From NCBI GenBank assembly GCA_041741095.1, contig JBGSKQ010000087.1, positions 61,033 to 125,032 on the forward strand: 64,000 bases of DNA. The letters are read 5' to 3'. The position numbers and the translations under genes are program-made. Shown here in pieces: positions 1-8,220 of the stretch (position 1 is its first letter; each line of letters opens with the position of its first letter). The notes under the pieces were generated by a model. It worked only from the letters and a program-made list of their open reading frames with translations, was not told the origin of the DNA and did no database searches. This stretch comes from UBA6168 sp041741095. Lineage in GTDB: Bacteria > Bacteroidota > Bacteroidia > Chitinophagales > Saprospiraceae.

Positions 1-1
1 C

Positions 2-718
2 CGCTTCGACGGCGACGATGAATGGTATCCCTGGCTGCTGGAAGAAACAATTCCATATTTGGAACAAAACCCCCATATTGGGATGGTATATGGCGATATT
101 TCAATGATAAATTCCAAGGGGGAAATAACCGCCGAAAAATGCGAGGTGCGCGATATTAGCGGCATTGGGCGAAAAGAGGTGCTGAAAACAATTCTGCTCG
201 ACTATTTCATCCCTGCCCCGGCCATCGTGGCCCGGCGGGAAGCCTGGCAAACGGCGCTCCCCCTCGCCGATGACCTTATTTTCTGCGACTTCGATCTGGC
301 GCTGAACATGCTCAGCCACTGGGATTTGGTGCATATTCCACGCATTTTGGCCAAATACAGGATTCACGATGGCAACATCCACACCACCAGTTTTACCAAA
401 CAACGCCGGGGCGAAAACTCCATCATGAAAAGTACGTTGGCGATTTTGGAAAAAACCGACTTGTTGTCAGCGGCAGAAAAAGCAGAAATCCTGGAAATGA
501 GATACCTCAGTTTTGCCGACAGCTACTTTGGCCTCGGCAGCATGGAAGATGCACGCCGCTGCTACCACAAAGGCTTGAAAATAAACCGCTTAGGAGAGCA
601 AAAAGCATATTGGAGGCGTTACCTGGCATCCTACATTGGCACAGGGACTTACAATAAGAGCAAGGCTATCGTCAAAAAAATCTTCCCAAAATCACCTGCC
701 GGGGAGCTGGCTAATTGA
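2..718 (+). CDS. Glycosyltransferase family 2, 3' part (5' end outside window)
   Basis: The frame is open from the first bases of the window, so the gene is cut by the left edge; 238 residues remain. The visible part begins with the acidic DGDD motif of GT-A glycosyltransferases, which binds the metal and the nucleotide-sugar diphosphate. It continues through the acceptor half of the domain (a VYGD segment, then a FCDFDLALNML stretch and a KYRIHDGNIH stretch typical of GT2 ends), followed by a helical C-terminal tail of about 90 residues. It probably transfers a sugar to a growing surface polysaccharide on the inner face of the cytoplasmic membrane. The stop lies just before the next glycosyltransferase gene, so the two are likely co-transcribed. 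Family is clear; donor and acceptor cannot be told. Confidence 0.85.
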   Translation, partial: RFDGDDEWYPWLLEETIPYLEQNPHIGMVYGDISMINSKGEITAEKCEVRDISGIGRKEVLKTILLDYFIPAPAIVARREAWQTALPLADDLIFCDFDLALNMLSHWDLVHIPRILAKYRIHDGNIHTTSFTKQRRGENSIMKSTLAILEKTDLLSAAEKAEILEMRYLSFADSYFGLGSMEDARRCYHKGLKINRLGEQKAYWRRYLASYIGTGTYNKSKAIVKKIFPKSPAGELAN

Positions 719-720
719 AC

Positions 721-2073
721 ATGAACATCCTTCTTGCCACCTACAATTATTATCCCTACGACTGGGGCGGCTCGGAAGTCTATGTGCGTGGCCTCGTGCG
801 GCACCTGCAAAAGCAGGGCATCCAGGCGACCATACTCGCCGCCATTCCTGCCGAAGCGATCGAAGATTGCGAAGTGGTTTTTGAGGATAAATATTTGAAA
901 ATCGGCCTGTACGAATACGAAAGCACCCCCGTCATTGGCTGTGTACTCAACCCTACGACCGATGAGATTTACAGCCGCTACAACCCAGCCTGGAAAGCGG
1001 CTTGGTTGGCTTTTTTTAAAAAATACCAACAGGAAAACGGGCCTTTCGACCTCCTGCACCTCAACGCCAACACGCCGCTCATCAGCGCAGCATTGGCCGA
1101 AGGGGTAAAAGAGGTTTTCCCCAAAATAAAAACCCTCTTTTCGTACCACGTCGCCGATACCTGTCCGAAAGGCTCGCTGATGTACTTTGATAGGGAGGAT
1201 TGTACCATGCAGCCCAATGTACAAACCTGCACCGCTTGCACCCTTCACACCCGACTCGGCATGGCCGAACCTGTGGCAAAACTAGCGGCCCGGCTCATGC
1301 CCAACTTGTCCATTTCACCAAAATTGCCCAGTATATTCAGGTTAAAATACCTCACAAATTTGTCGCTGGACAGCTTTGGCCGCTTTGCAAAACAGGTGGA
1401 TCGCTGGCACGTTTTCGCCCCGCAAATCGAGGCGGCATTGTACAAACTTGGCATTACTTCCAGCCGCATCGCCGTCATCCGGCACGGAGCGGATGAGCAT
1501 TATTTGGAGGCGAGGGGTGAGATGCGAGAAGTGAGGGGAGGCACCGTCTTCATTTTTGTGGGGCGTTTTAAAAAATTGAAAGGCTTGCCCACGCTGTTAA
1601 AAGCATGGATGGGTTTTGAGGAAAAAGACGGCAGAAAACTCTGGATTGTCGGCGGCGGAAACGACCTCGAACCGGGTTTGGCCAGCCTCCTGGAAAAAGC
1701 CAGAACCCGCACGGATATTGAGTTTCTGGGCACAATGGAGGCCAAGGATTTGAAAGAAAAAATGGCCCAAGCCCACTGCATCGTCATTCCCACTGAGTGG
1801 GTGGAAACGGGGCCGCTCGTTTTCCATGAAGCCATAGCCGTCGGCACGAACGTGATTGCCTCCAACATCGGCGGCTGCGCTGCCCTGGCGGAATATTATG
1901 GCGAAGGCTGCCAAACCTTCCGCATGGGCGATGTGGCCGATTTGCAGGAAAAAATAAAAGGTTTTCAGTACCGCCCCATCCGCAAAAAAGTAATGGGGCA
2001 GAACGAACATTATAGCTTGGTGGTAAAAGAATACGAGGCTCTCTTGGGCCAACCAGCACATGCCAGCGTTTGA
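721..2073 (+). CDS. GT4-family glycosyltransferase with cysteine cluster
   Basis: A GT-B enzyme of about 450 residues. The N-terminal Rossmann domain opens with an ATYNYYPYDWGGSE stretch, the usual GT4 acceptor loop. Around residues 145-180 there is a cysteine cluster (CPKG ... DC ... CTAC) seen in a subset of GT4 enzymes. The C-terminal domain has an FVGRFKKLKG stretch and the E-x7-E signature in the ETGPLVFHEA stretch, which contacts the nucleotide-sugar. ATG at 721 is chosen; a TTG at 715 would overlap the upstream stop and add only two residues. Residues near 265, in the linker between the two domains, are encoded by a degenerate GAGG-type repeat (1507-1540). The 3' end overlaps the next gene by 14 bases, which supports an operon. 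Confidence 0.88.
   Translation: MNILLATYNYYPYDWGGSEVYVRGLVRHLQKQGIQATILAAIPAEAIEDCEVVFEDKYLKIGLYEYESTPVIGCVLNPTTDEIYSRYNPAWKAAWLAFFKKYQQENGPFDLLHLNANTPLISAALAEGVKEVFPKIKTLFSYHVADTCPKGSLMYFDREDCTMQPNVQTCTACTLHTRLGMAEPVAKLAARLMPNLSISPKLPSIFRLKYLTNLSLDSFGRFAKQVDRWHVFAPQIEAALYKLGITSSRIAVIRHGADEHYLEARGEMREVRGGTVFIFVGRFKKLKGLPTLLKAWMGFEEKDGRKLWIVGGGNDLEPGLASLLEKARTRTDIEFLGTMEAKDLKEKMAQAHCIVIPTEWVETGPLVFHEAIAVGTNVIASNIGGCAALAEYYGEGCQTFRMGDVADLQEKIKGFQYRPIRKKVMGQNEHYSLVVKEYEALLGQPAHASV
1507..1540 (+). repeat. GAGGYGAG-type word array inside a glycosyltransferase gene
   Basis: Degenerate direct repeats of words such as GAGGCGAG, GGTGAGAT and GTGAGGG fill this stretch and are translated in frame as a charged linker. 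The same word family recurs at 11862-11896. It sits between the two Rossmann domains of the enzyme. Confidence 0.6.
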
Positions 2074-3310
2074 CGATACATTGATTTTGGAAAAGCCGAA
2101 AAAGACAACAGGCAAAAAGCAGCGGCAAGCGCAAAAGGTACTGTTCCTTAATTCGCACCCCATCCAGTATTTTGCCCCCTTGTACAAAGAAATGGCCAGC
2201 CGGAACGACCTTGATCTGACCGTTTTGTATTGCTCAAAACACGGACTTTCGGGCGAGACCGACCGGGAGTTTGGTGTGCAGGTGAAATGGGACATCCCCG
2301 TGCTGGAGGGCTACCGCTCGGTGTTTTTGAAAAACCATGCTTGGAAGCCAGGCATCTATGGTTTTTTTGGTTTAATCAATTTGGGCATAATCAGCTATTT
2401 ATTCAAAGCGCCCAAAAGCACTTTGGTCGTGCATGGCTGGGGATATTTGAGCAATATATTGGCCATTGTTATTGGTAAATTAGCCGGACATATAGTATGT
2501 ATCCGGGGGGAAAGCCCAGCCAGCCATGAGCAGCGCCGCAGCGCCCGTTCGCTGAATATACGCAAGTTTATTTTTGGTAAAATATTGTTCTCGTTCGCTG
2601 ATTATTTTCTGTTTATTGGCAATGAAAATAAGCGTTTTTATAAAATATACGGCGTAGCAGAAAATAAGCTGCGTTTTGCCCCTTATGCTGTTGATAATAA
2701 GCGTTTCAACAGTGATTTTAAAAAATTGTCGCCCCGCAAAAATGAACTTCGGAAAGCGCTGGATATTCCATTGGATAAAACGGTGATTTTATTTTCAGGA
2801 AAATATATAGAGAAAAAAAGGCCGATGGATTTGTTGGCCGCATTTCAACAATGCAAAAACCGGGATAGCGCTTATTTAATATTTATGGGTGAAGGCGAAT
2901 TGCGCCCAGTCATGGAGCGTTTTATCGAAAAAAATAATTTGCAAAATATAAAGCTGACGGGCTTCGTCAACCAATCGAAAGTAGCGGAATATTATGCCGT
3001 CGCCGACCTCTTCGTGATGTGTTCACAAGAGGGCGAAACCTGGGGCCTTTCCACCAACGAGGCCATGAATTTCCACCTACCAGTATTGCTCTCCGACCTG
3101 ACCGGCTCCTCTGCCGATCTGGTGCAGCCGGGCGAAAACGGCTATGTTTTCAAAACGGGCGAGGTGGACGATTTGGCGGAAAAACTGGATTTCTTGTTGG
3201 CGCAAACGCCTGAAAAACTGCGTGCAATGGGCCGTGTTTCTGCAAATATCATCAACGGATACAGCTATCAGCAGATAATTGATACGATAATTTCAGATAA
3301 AGAAGATTGA
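2060..3310 (+). CDS. GT4-family glycosyltransferase
   Basis: A protein of 416 residues with a GT-B layout. A lysine-rich N-terminal extension of about 27 residues precedes the first beta strand (VLFLNSHPIQYFAPLYKEM), a start typical of GT4 enzymes of surface glycan loci. The C-terminal domain contains the ILFSGKYIEKKRP sugar-nucleotide loop and the E-x7-E type segment EGETWGLSTNEAM. ATG at 2060 overlaps the upstream gene by 14 bases; no better start is seen before the conserved strand. The middle of the gene is visibly richer in A and T than the upstream glycosyltransferase gene, which may mark a separate origin. Specific sugar unknown. Confidence 0.87.
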   Translation: MPAFDDTLILEKPKKTTGKKQRQAQKVLFLNSHPIQYFAPLYKEMASRNDLDLTVLYCSKHGLSGETDREFGVQVKWDIPVLEGYRSVFLKNHAWKPGIYGFFGLINLGIISYLFKAPKSTLVVHGWGYLSNILAIVIGKLAGHIVCIRGESPASHEQRRSARSLNIRKFIFGKILFSFADYFLFIGNENKRFYKIYGVAENKLRFAPYAVDNKRFNSDFKKLSPRKNELRKALDIPLDKTVILFSGKYIEKKRPMDLLAAFQQCKNRDSAYLIFMGEGELRPVMERFIEKNNLQNIKLTGFVNQSKVAEYYAVADLFVMCSQEGETWGLSTNEAMNFHLPVLLSDLTGSSADLVQPGENGYVFKTGEVDDLAEKLDFLLAQTPEKLRAMGRVSANIINGYSYQQIIDTIISDKED

Positions 3311-3337
3311 CTAAGCAATCAAATTAATTGATTGCGT

Positions 3338-3408
3338 AATTTAAGATTATACGCACGTTCTGGAAATCTAAAATCTAAAATCGTCTATCTTATATCTTAA
3401 ATCAAAAT
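3338..3408. repeat. AAATCTAAAATC / TATCTTATATC word array
   Basis: The gap between two glycosyltransferase genes is filled by repeated words (TTTAAGATTATA, AAATCTAAAATCTAAAATC, TCTTATATCTTAAATC). The same family recurs at 6780-6985 and 43881-43974, always between genes. No gene is seen in the gap. Confidence 0.7.
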
Positions 3409-3438
3409 GCTCATTAATAACCCACTAACCTCTATCCT

Positions 3439-4506
3439 TTGAAAATCCTCCTCGTCGGACAATTCAAACGCTGGGCGCTGGAAAACCACTACGCCAAGTA
3501 CCTGCTCAACCATGCGGACGTGAGCATTTATGCGGCGGAGGATGTATTCGACGATTTTTACCGTTCCTCCCTTTTCAACAAATTGAAAGTGAGGGCTGGC
3601 CTGTCGGACATCTACCAAAGGATTTCAAACGAACTGCTGGAAAGGGTAAAAAGCGAACAGCCCGATGTGGTGTGGATTTTCAAGGGCATGAGGATTTTGC
3701 CCAAAACCATCCAGGCCATCAGGGATATGGGCGTGAAAACCGCCAACTACAACCCCGATCACCCCTTCTTTTTCTCCGGCCCCGGCAGCGGCAACCGCTA
3801 TGTGACGGAGGCCATCGGCCTGTACGACTTGCACCTTTGCTACAGCCACGAGGTACAGCGCCGCATCGAACGGGAATTTGGCATACCAACGGCCTTTTTG
3901 CCCTTTGCCTTCGAGTTGCCGGAGGAGGATTTTGAAACAAACAAAAAAGAAAAGGAAGTGCTGTCGGCTTGTTTCATCGGCAATCCCGACAAGATAAGGG
4001 CGACGCATATTAAAGCCTTGGCCAAAGCGGGCCTGCCCGTGGAAGTGTATGGCTACGGCTGGGAAAAGTTTTTACCCAAAACCCCCAACGTGCGCACCCA
4101 TACCGCCGTGCTGGGCAAGGATTTTTGGAAAACAATGCGGGCTTATCGCCTGCAAATCAACGTCTTCCGCCCGCACAACGAAGGCTCGCACAATATGCGC
4201 AGCTTTGAGGTGCCTGCTGTTGGCGGCATCATGCTCGCCCCGGAAAGCCCGGAGCACCGGGAGTTTTTCACCGAAGGAAAGGAAATTTTCATCTATCAAA
4301 ATATATCGGACATGGTGGCGAAGGCAAGGCATATTTTACATTTGCCCGCCGCCGAAGCCGCCGCCATCCGCCGCAACGCCAGGCAACGCTCTTTGCTCGC
4401 TGGCTATGCGTATGAAAACAGGGCGGCACAGGCATTCGAGGCGTTTGAGCGGATAGTTTCATGCGAAACCATTTCCGCTGTGGCCACAATGACCAATGAC
4501 GATTAA
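3439..4506 (+). CDS. CgeB-like glycosyltransferase (Glyco_trans_1_2 type)
   Basis: A protein of 355 residues that starts at TTG: the frame begins with a KILLVGQFKRWALE stretch and there is no ATG near by. The sequence resembles CgeB/Glyco_trans_1_2 proteins: a YNPDHPFFFSGPGSGN segment around residue 110, a CFIGNPDKIR strand opening the second domain, and the conserved C-terminal HNMRSFEVPAVGGIMLAPESPEH motif region near residues 250-270. These are GT-B proteins found in surface glycan and spore-coat clusters. The last residues (ATMTNDD) are encoded by the TGACCAATGAC repeat family, so the native C-terminus may have been altered. The next gene follows after 12 bases. Confidence 0.83.
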   Translation: MKILLVGQFKRWALENHYAKYLLNHADVSIYAAEDVFDDFYRSSLFNKLKVRAGLSDIYQRISNELLERVKSEQPDVVWIFKGMRILPKTIQAIRDMGVKTANYNPDHPFFFSGPGSGNRYVTEAIGLYDLHLCYSHEVQRRIEREFGIPTAFLPFAFELPEEDFETNKKEKEVLSACFIGNPDKIRATHIKALAKAGLPVEVYGYGWEKFLPKTPNVRTHTAVLGKDFWKTMRAYRLQINVFRPHNEGSHNMRSFEVPAVGGIMLAPESPEHREFFTEGKEIFIYQNISDMVAKARHILHLPAAEAAAIRRNARQRSLLAGYAYENRAAQAFEAFERIVSCETISAVATMTNDD

Positions 4507-4518
4507 TGACATTTCAAA

Positions 4519-5397
4519 ATGCTGACAAAATCTCAAAAAGTATCTTATTTAGTTGACAGTGTGCTGCATTATGGCAGCCCCGTTGTGTGCCCTTCGTGCG
4601 GCGGCACCCATGCCACGGAAGTTGATCGCAAGTTCATGGTGACCCGCCTGTTCGAATGCGACAAATGCAAGTTGTATTTCCGCCATCCTTCCGATTCGGC
4701 GGAAGTGAACAAGAAATTTTACCAAAAAGAATACAGGGAGGGCGACGGCATCACGACTTACATGCCTTCGAAAGCGGAGTTGGAGGAATTGAAAAAAATG
4801 GATTTCACCACTGACAGCAACAAAAATGCAGAGCGCTTGCGCAATTTGTTTGCTTGCCTTTACGGCGATTTGAAAGGAGTGAAAATATTGGACTACGGCG
4901 CCTCTTGGGGCTACGTGAGCTATCAGTTCAGGGCCTTTGGATTGGACGTAGAGAGCTACGAAATTTCGGTGCCGAGGGCCAGTTTTGGCAACCAGTCGCT
5001 CGGCCTGCGCATCCACACCAGCGAGCGGGATTTGCGCAATGGCAACGATATTTTCTTTAGTTCGCACGTCATCGAGCATGTGCCGTCGCCGGGCCGCATG
5101 TTGGATTTGGGCAAAAAACTGCTGCACAAAGACGGCTTTCTGGTCACCATCTGCCCGAACGGTAGCCCAGAGTACCGGGAGAAGGACCCGCAAGGTTTCC
5201 ATGCCGCTTGGGGAAAGGTGCATCCGAACTACCTGAACGCTGCTTTTTTTCAAACCAAGTTTAAAAACAACCCCTATTTCATCACGACTTCGCCGTTCAA
5301 TTTTGATAAAATCGCCAAGTGGGACAAGCACTCGCAGGTAGTGGATAGCCAGTTGGAAAATGAGGAAATATTGGCGATTGTTAGGCCCTGCCTGTGA
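4519..5397 (+). CDS. Class I SAM-dependent methyltransferase with N-terminal zinc ribbon
   Basis: A protein of 292 residues. Residues 20-55 carry two CxxC pairs (CPSC and CDKC), a likely zinc ribbon. Then comes a Rossmann methyltransferase domain with motif I in the ILDYGASWGYVS strand near residue 118, followed by an ESYEIS acidic motif II and a SSHVIEHVPSPG motif that fits the Methyltransf_23 group. This layout is common in polysaccharide loci, where such enzymes methylate a sugar hydroxyl or a nucleotide sugar. It lies 12 bases after the CgeB-like gene and is likely in the same operon. The substrate cannot be told. Confidence 0.85.
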   Translation: MLTKSQKVSYLVDSVLHYGSPVVCPSCGGTHATEVDRKFMVTRLFECDKCKLYFRHPSDSAEVNKKFYQKEYREGDGITTYMPSKAELEELKKMDFTTDSNKNAERLRNLFACLYGDLKGVKILDYGASWGYVSYQFRAFGLDVESYEISVPRASFGNQSLGLRIHTSERDLRNGNDIFFSSHVIEHVPSPGRMLDLGKKLLHKDGFLVTICPNGSPEYREKDPQGFHAAWGKVHPNYLNAAFFQTKFKNNPYFITTSPFNFDKIAKWDKHSQVVDSQLENEEILAIVRPCL

Positions 5398-5435
5398 TTG
5401 ACAATATTTACAATAATGACAGATTCTGGCTCATC

Positions 5436-5558
5436 GGTAGCACAGCCTTTAGGCTGTCCTGTCCAGCGGCCTTTAGGCTGCTGTTGGCAGCGCCCTTCTT
5501 TCTTTATCGCTATCGGCGTAAACGCCGGTCAACGGGACAGCCTGAAGGCTGTGCTACC
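5436..5558. repeat. MITE/REP-like inverted repeat element, 123 bp
   Basis: The left arm (5436-5459) and right arm (5535-5558) are inverted copies of a 24-nt sequence built on GGTAGCACAGCC ... GGCTGTCC, differing at one position. Between them lies a third partial copy (GGCCTTTAGGCTGCTG) and a GC-rich stretch. The single strand could fold into one long hairpin with inner hairpins. No transposase is present, so this looks like a non-autonomous palindromic element of the REP/MITE kind. It fills the whole gap between the methyltransferase and the next glycosyltransferase. Confidence 0.8.
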
Positions 5559-5569
5559 CACACTTTGCA

Positions 5570-6772
5570 ATGCCTGATAATCGGCCAAAAACAATAGTTT
5601 CCTGCGCTGCAAAGCTCCATGCCTTTGCCCTTTCGGAGCAACTGGAAAAACACGGCCTGCTCGCCGCCCTCTACACCAGCTACGCCTATCAGAAAAACAC
5701 CCTCATGCGCCGTTTCACTTCACGGGTGGACAAGGAGCAAATACCGCCCTCCAAAATCCACACGGCCCTGCCCGTGGCCATGATGATGCAGCGGGGCGTG
5801 GAGGCGTATGTGCTGAGCGAATATTATGACAAATGGGTCGCCCGAAAGCTGGCCAAACGCAATGATTACCAGGTATTTATCGGCTGGAGCGGCATGTCGC
5901 TGCACGCCCTGCGGCAGGCGAAGAAGGATGGCAAAACGACCATCATCGAGCGGGGCTCTTCGCACATCGTTTATCAGGACAGGATACTGCACGAGGAGTT
6001 CCAACGCTTCGGCATTGACTTCAACGTGGATGCCCGCACCATTGAAAAAGAATTGCAGGAATACGAGGAGGCGGACTACATTTCCATTCCTTCGGGTTTT
6101 GTGAAAAACTCTTTTTTGGAAATGGGCGTGAGCGAGGAAAAATTGATACACAACCCCTACGGCACGGCTTCCCATTTTAAAAAAATGGAAAACGGGCAGG
6201 CACAGATCGAGGGTCTTTCCAAAGGAAAATTCCGGGTGCTGTACCTCGGCAGTTTGATGATTCGCAAGGGTCTGGCTTATTTATTTGAGGCCATCCACCA
6301 ATTGAAAAAACCGCAGGAGCAGTTGGAAATCTGGTTCATCGGCAAGGTGGACGAGGAACTGAAGCCGACCATTGAAAAATATACCCAGCCAAACTGGAAA
6401 TTCTTTGGCCCCATCAATTACTACGAATTGCCAAAGTACATCGCTGCATGCGATGTGGCCGTGCAGCCCTCGCTGGAAGAGGGCCTGAGCATGGTCATCC
6501 CGCAAATCATGGGCTGCGGCGTCCCCGTCATCGCCACTACGAACACGGGCGGCGAGGATGTGATAGTAGATGGAGAAAATGGCTTCATCGTCCCCATCAA
6601 AGACCCAGCGGCGATTGCCAGGAAAATTGAGCAATTGTTTGACAATAAAAAGCTGTTGGAACAAATGAAAGCAGCGGCAGCAGAGATAACGAAAAGGGAT
6701 TTTTCGTGGGATAATTATGGGGGGCGGTATGCGGGGGTTTTGAAGGGGTTAAGAACTGAAGTAATTGCCTAA
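5570..6772 (+). CDS. GT4-family glycosyltransferase
   Basis: A GT-B enzyme of 400 residues. The N-terminal domain carries an IIERGSSHIVYQDRIL segment found in GT4 enzymes of this type. The C-terminal domain opens with a FRVLYLGSLMIRKGL loop and has the EEGLSMVIPQIMGCGVPVI segment, in which the second glutamate of the usual E-x7-E signature is replaced by glutamine. That substitution occurs in some active GT4 members, so activity cannot be excluded. ATG at 5570 lies 12 bases after the palindromic element. It probably adds one sugar of the repeat unit. The gene is followed by a repeat-filled gap. Confidence 0.87.
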   Translation: MPDNRPKTIVSCAAKLHAFALSEQLEKHGLLAALYTSYAYQKNTLMRRFTSRVDKEQIPPSKIHTALPVAMMMQRGVEAYVLSEYYDKWVARKLAKRNDYQVFIGWSGMSLHALRQAKKDGKTTIIERGSSHIVYQDRILHEEFQRFGIDFNVDARTIEKELQEYEEADYISIPSGFVKNSFLEMGVSEEKLIHNPYGTASHFKKMENGQAQIEGLSKGKFRVLYLGSLMIRKGLAYLFEAIHQLKKPQEQLEIWFIGKVDEELKPTIEKYTQPNWKFFGPINYYELPKYIAACDVAVQPSLEEGLSMVIPQIMGCGVPVIATTNTGGEDVIVDGENGFIVPIKDPAAIARKIEQLFDNKKLLEQMKAAAAEITKRDFSWDNYGGRYAGVLKGLRTEVIA

Positions 6773-6779
6773 TTTTTTG

Positions 6780-6985
6780 AAGGATTTGATTTCAGATATA
6801 AGATTTAGTGAATGATGAACTATAAACGATGAACTATGAACTTGCAAAAAATTGATTAATAGGTTCTTGTGAATCAATTTGGCCTATTTTATTTTTATAA
6901 ATTCACTTTCATGATTTCAGATTGGTTCGTGCCGAGGAAAATCTAAAATCTTAAATCATGTAATCTGAAATCTTATATCAAAAAC
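6780..6985. repeat. Mixed short-word arrays (TATAAGATT and GATGAACTATGAAC families)
   Basis: This gap of about 245 bases holds no gene. It contains two word families side by side: GATTTCAGATATAAGATTT and AAATCTAAAATCTTAAATC at the ends, and GATGAACTATAAACGATGAACTATGAAC between them. The first matches the arrays at 3338-3408 and 43881-43974, the second those at 27121-27205 and 56160-56217. Confidence 0.65.
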
Positions 6986-7017
6986 CCACCCCAAAGCCAG
7001 AAACTCTTTTTACCATT

Positions 7018-8220
7018 TTGAGCAGATTCTTACAGAACAACAAAAGCCGCCTCCTCGCCGTCATCTACTCCCATGCGGAGGGCTACCCGCCCACGCTGAA
7101 CGCCCTGACCCAGCTTTCCGGGATGTTCGACGAGGTATCGGTGCTGTACCGCCCAGTGCTGCCGGTGGAGTGGGAGTACGCCGACAATGTGCGGCTATGC
7201 CCCAGTGGTGAGGAAATGAACGTGCGGGTGCAAGAGCAATTGCCCATCCACAAGAAGATGCTGCTCTTCGCCAATTTCGTGCGGGATTTCCGGCAATTGT
7301 TAAAAGAGGAGCAGCCAGACGTGGTGCTGCTGTACGACGCCCTGGCGGTGCTGGCATTTTCCTTTGTGCGTTCGGTGATTCCCAGCGGTACATTGGTCTG
7401 GTACCACAACCACGACGTACTGGAAGCGGCGCAAAAAAAGTATTCGCTCAATTGGTTCGCCTACCGCACCGAGAAAAAAATGTTCCCCCATTTCGATATG
7501 TTTTCCCTGCCATCGCAGGAGCGGAGGCAGTATTTTCCGATGGAAAGCTTGAAAGGGCAGTATTTCTTTTTGCCCAACCAGCCTGCCGTTTCGCTTTACA
7601 GCCGCTTTCAGGGTGTGGAAAAAACGGACCGGCAGTTCAGGGTCATTTTTCAGGGGCATGTGGCCGAGGGGCACGGCATTGAGGAAATTTTGAGCCTTAT
7701 GCCCTGCGAGATACAGGGCCGCCCCTTGCACTTGGTATTGAAGGGCTGGATACGGGATGAATTTAAAGGCCAATTGATTAAAATAATTGAGGAAAAAGGG
7801 CTGGAAGACAAGGTCGAATTTGCTGGTTACACGGCCTATCAGGCGCTGCCGAAGCTGACCGCCTCCTGCCACGTCGGCATTGCCATCCATACGAAGGCAG
7901 ACATTATGAATAAGACGCTCGGAACGGCTTCCAACAAGATTTACGAATATGCCGCCGTCGGCCTGCCTGTTTTGTATTTTGATAACCCGCATTTCAGGGA
8001 GCATTTGGGCAAATACGAATGGGCCATCCCAACGGACGTTTCGCCCGCATCCTTAAAGGCTTGTTTTGAAAACATAGCGGCCAACTTTGACCAGCTCTCC
8101 GCAGCCGCCATGCAGGATTTCAGGAAAGACCTGAATTTTGAGCACCACTTCCGGCAGGTGGGCGATTTTTTTGAAAAACAATTTGGGAAAAAGGCTATCC
8201 CTGCCGAAGCAATCGTATGA
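7018..8220 (+). CDS. GT4-like glycosyltransferase
   Basis: A protein of 400 residues with a GT-B layout. The start is TTG at 7018; no ATG lies between it and the conserved first strand LLAVIYSHAEGYPP. The N-terminal domain includes a VVLLYDALAVLAF strand and a YHNHDVLE motif. The C-terminal domain has VIFQGHVAEGHGIEEIL, the nucleotide-sugar loop, and a KIYEYAAVGLPVLYF segment that takes the place of the classical E-x7-E in this subgroup. The stop codon overlaps the ATG of the following SGNH gene (ATGA), indicating translational coupling. Function is inferred from family and context only. Confidence 0.82.
   Translation: MSRFLQNNKSRLLAVIYSHAEGYPPTLNALTQLSGMFDEVSVLYRPVLPVEWEYADNVRLCPSGEEMNVRVQEQLPIHKKMLLFANFVRDFRQLLKEEQPDVVLLYDALAVLAFSFVRSVIPSGTLVWYHNHDVLEAAQKKYSLNWFAYRTEKKMFPHFDMFSLPSQERRQYFPMESLKGQYFFLPNQPAVSLYSRFQGVEKTDRQFRVIFQGHVAEGHGIEEILSLMPCEIQGRPLHLVLKGWIRDEFKGQLIKIIEEKGLEDKVEFAGYTAYQALPKLTASCHVGIAIHTKADIMNKTLGTASNKIYEYAAVGLPVLYFDNPHFREHLGKYEWAIPTDVSPASLKACFENIAANFDQLSAAAMQDFRKDLNFEHHFRQVGDFFEKQFGKKAIPAEAIV

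Noticed and set aside
649..1248. Antisense frame of 199 codons across two glycosyltransferase genes
   Set aside because: It overlaps conserved GT motifs on the other strand and has no start context or family features.
5394..5597. Small frame across the palindromic element
   Set aside because: It is made from the inverted repeat and overlaps the true glycosyltransferase start.
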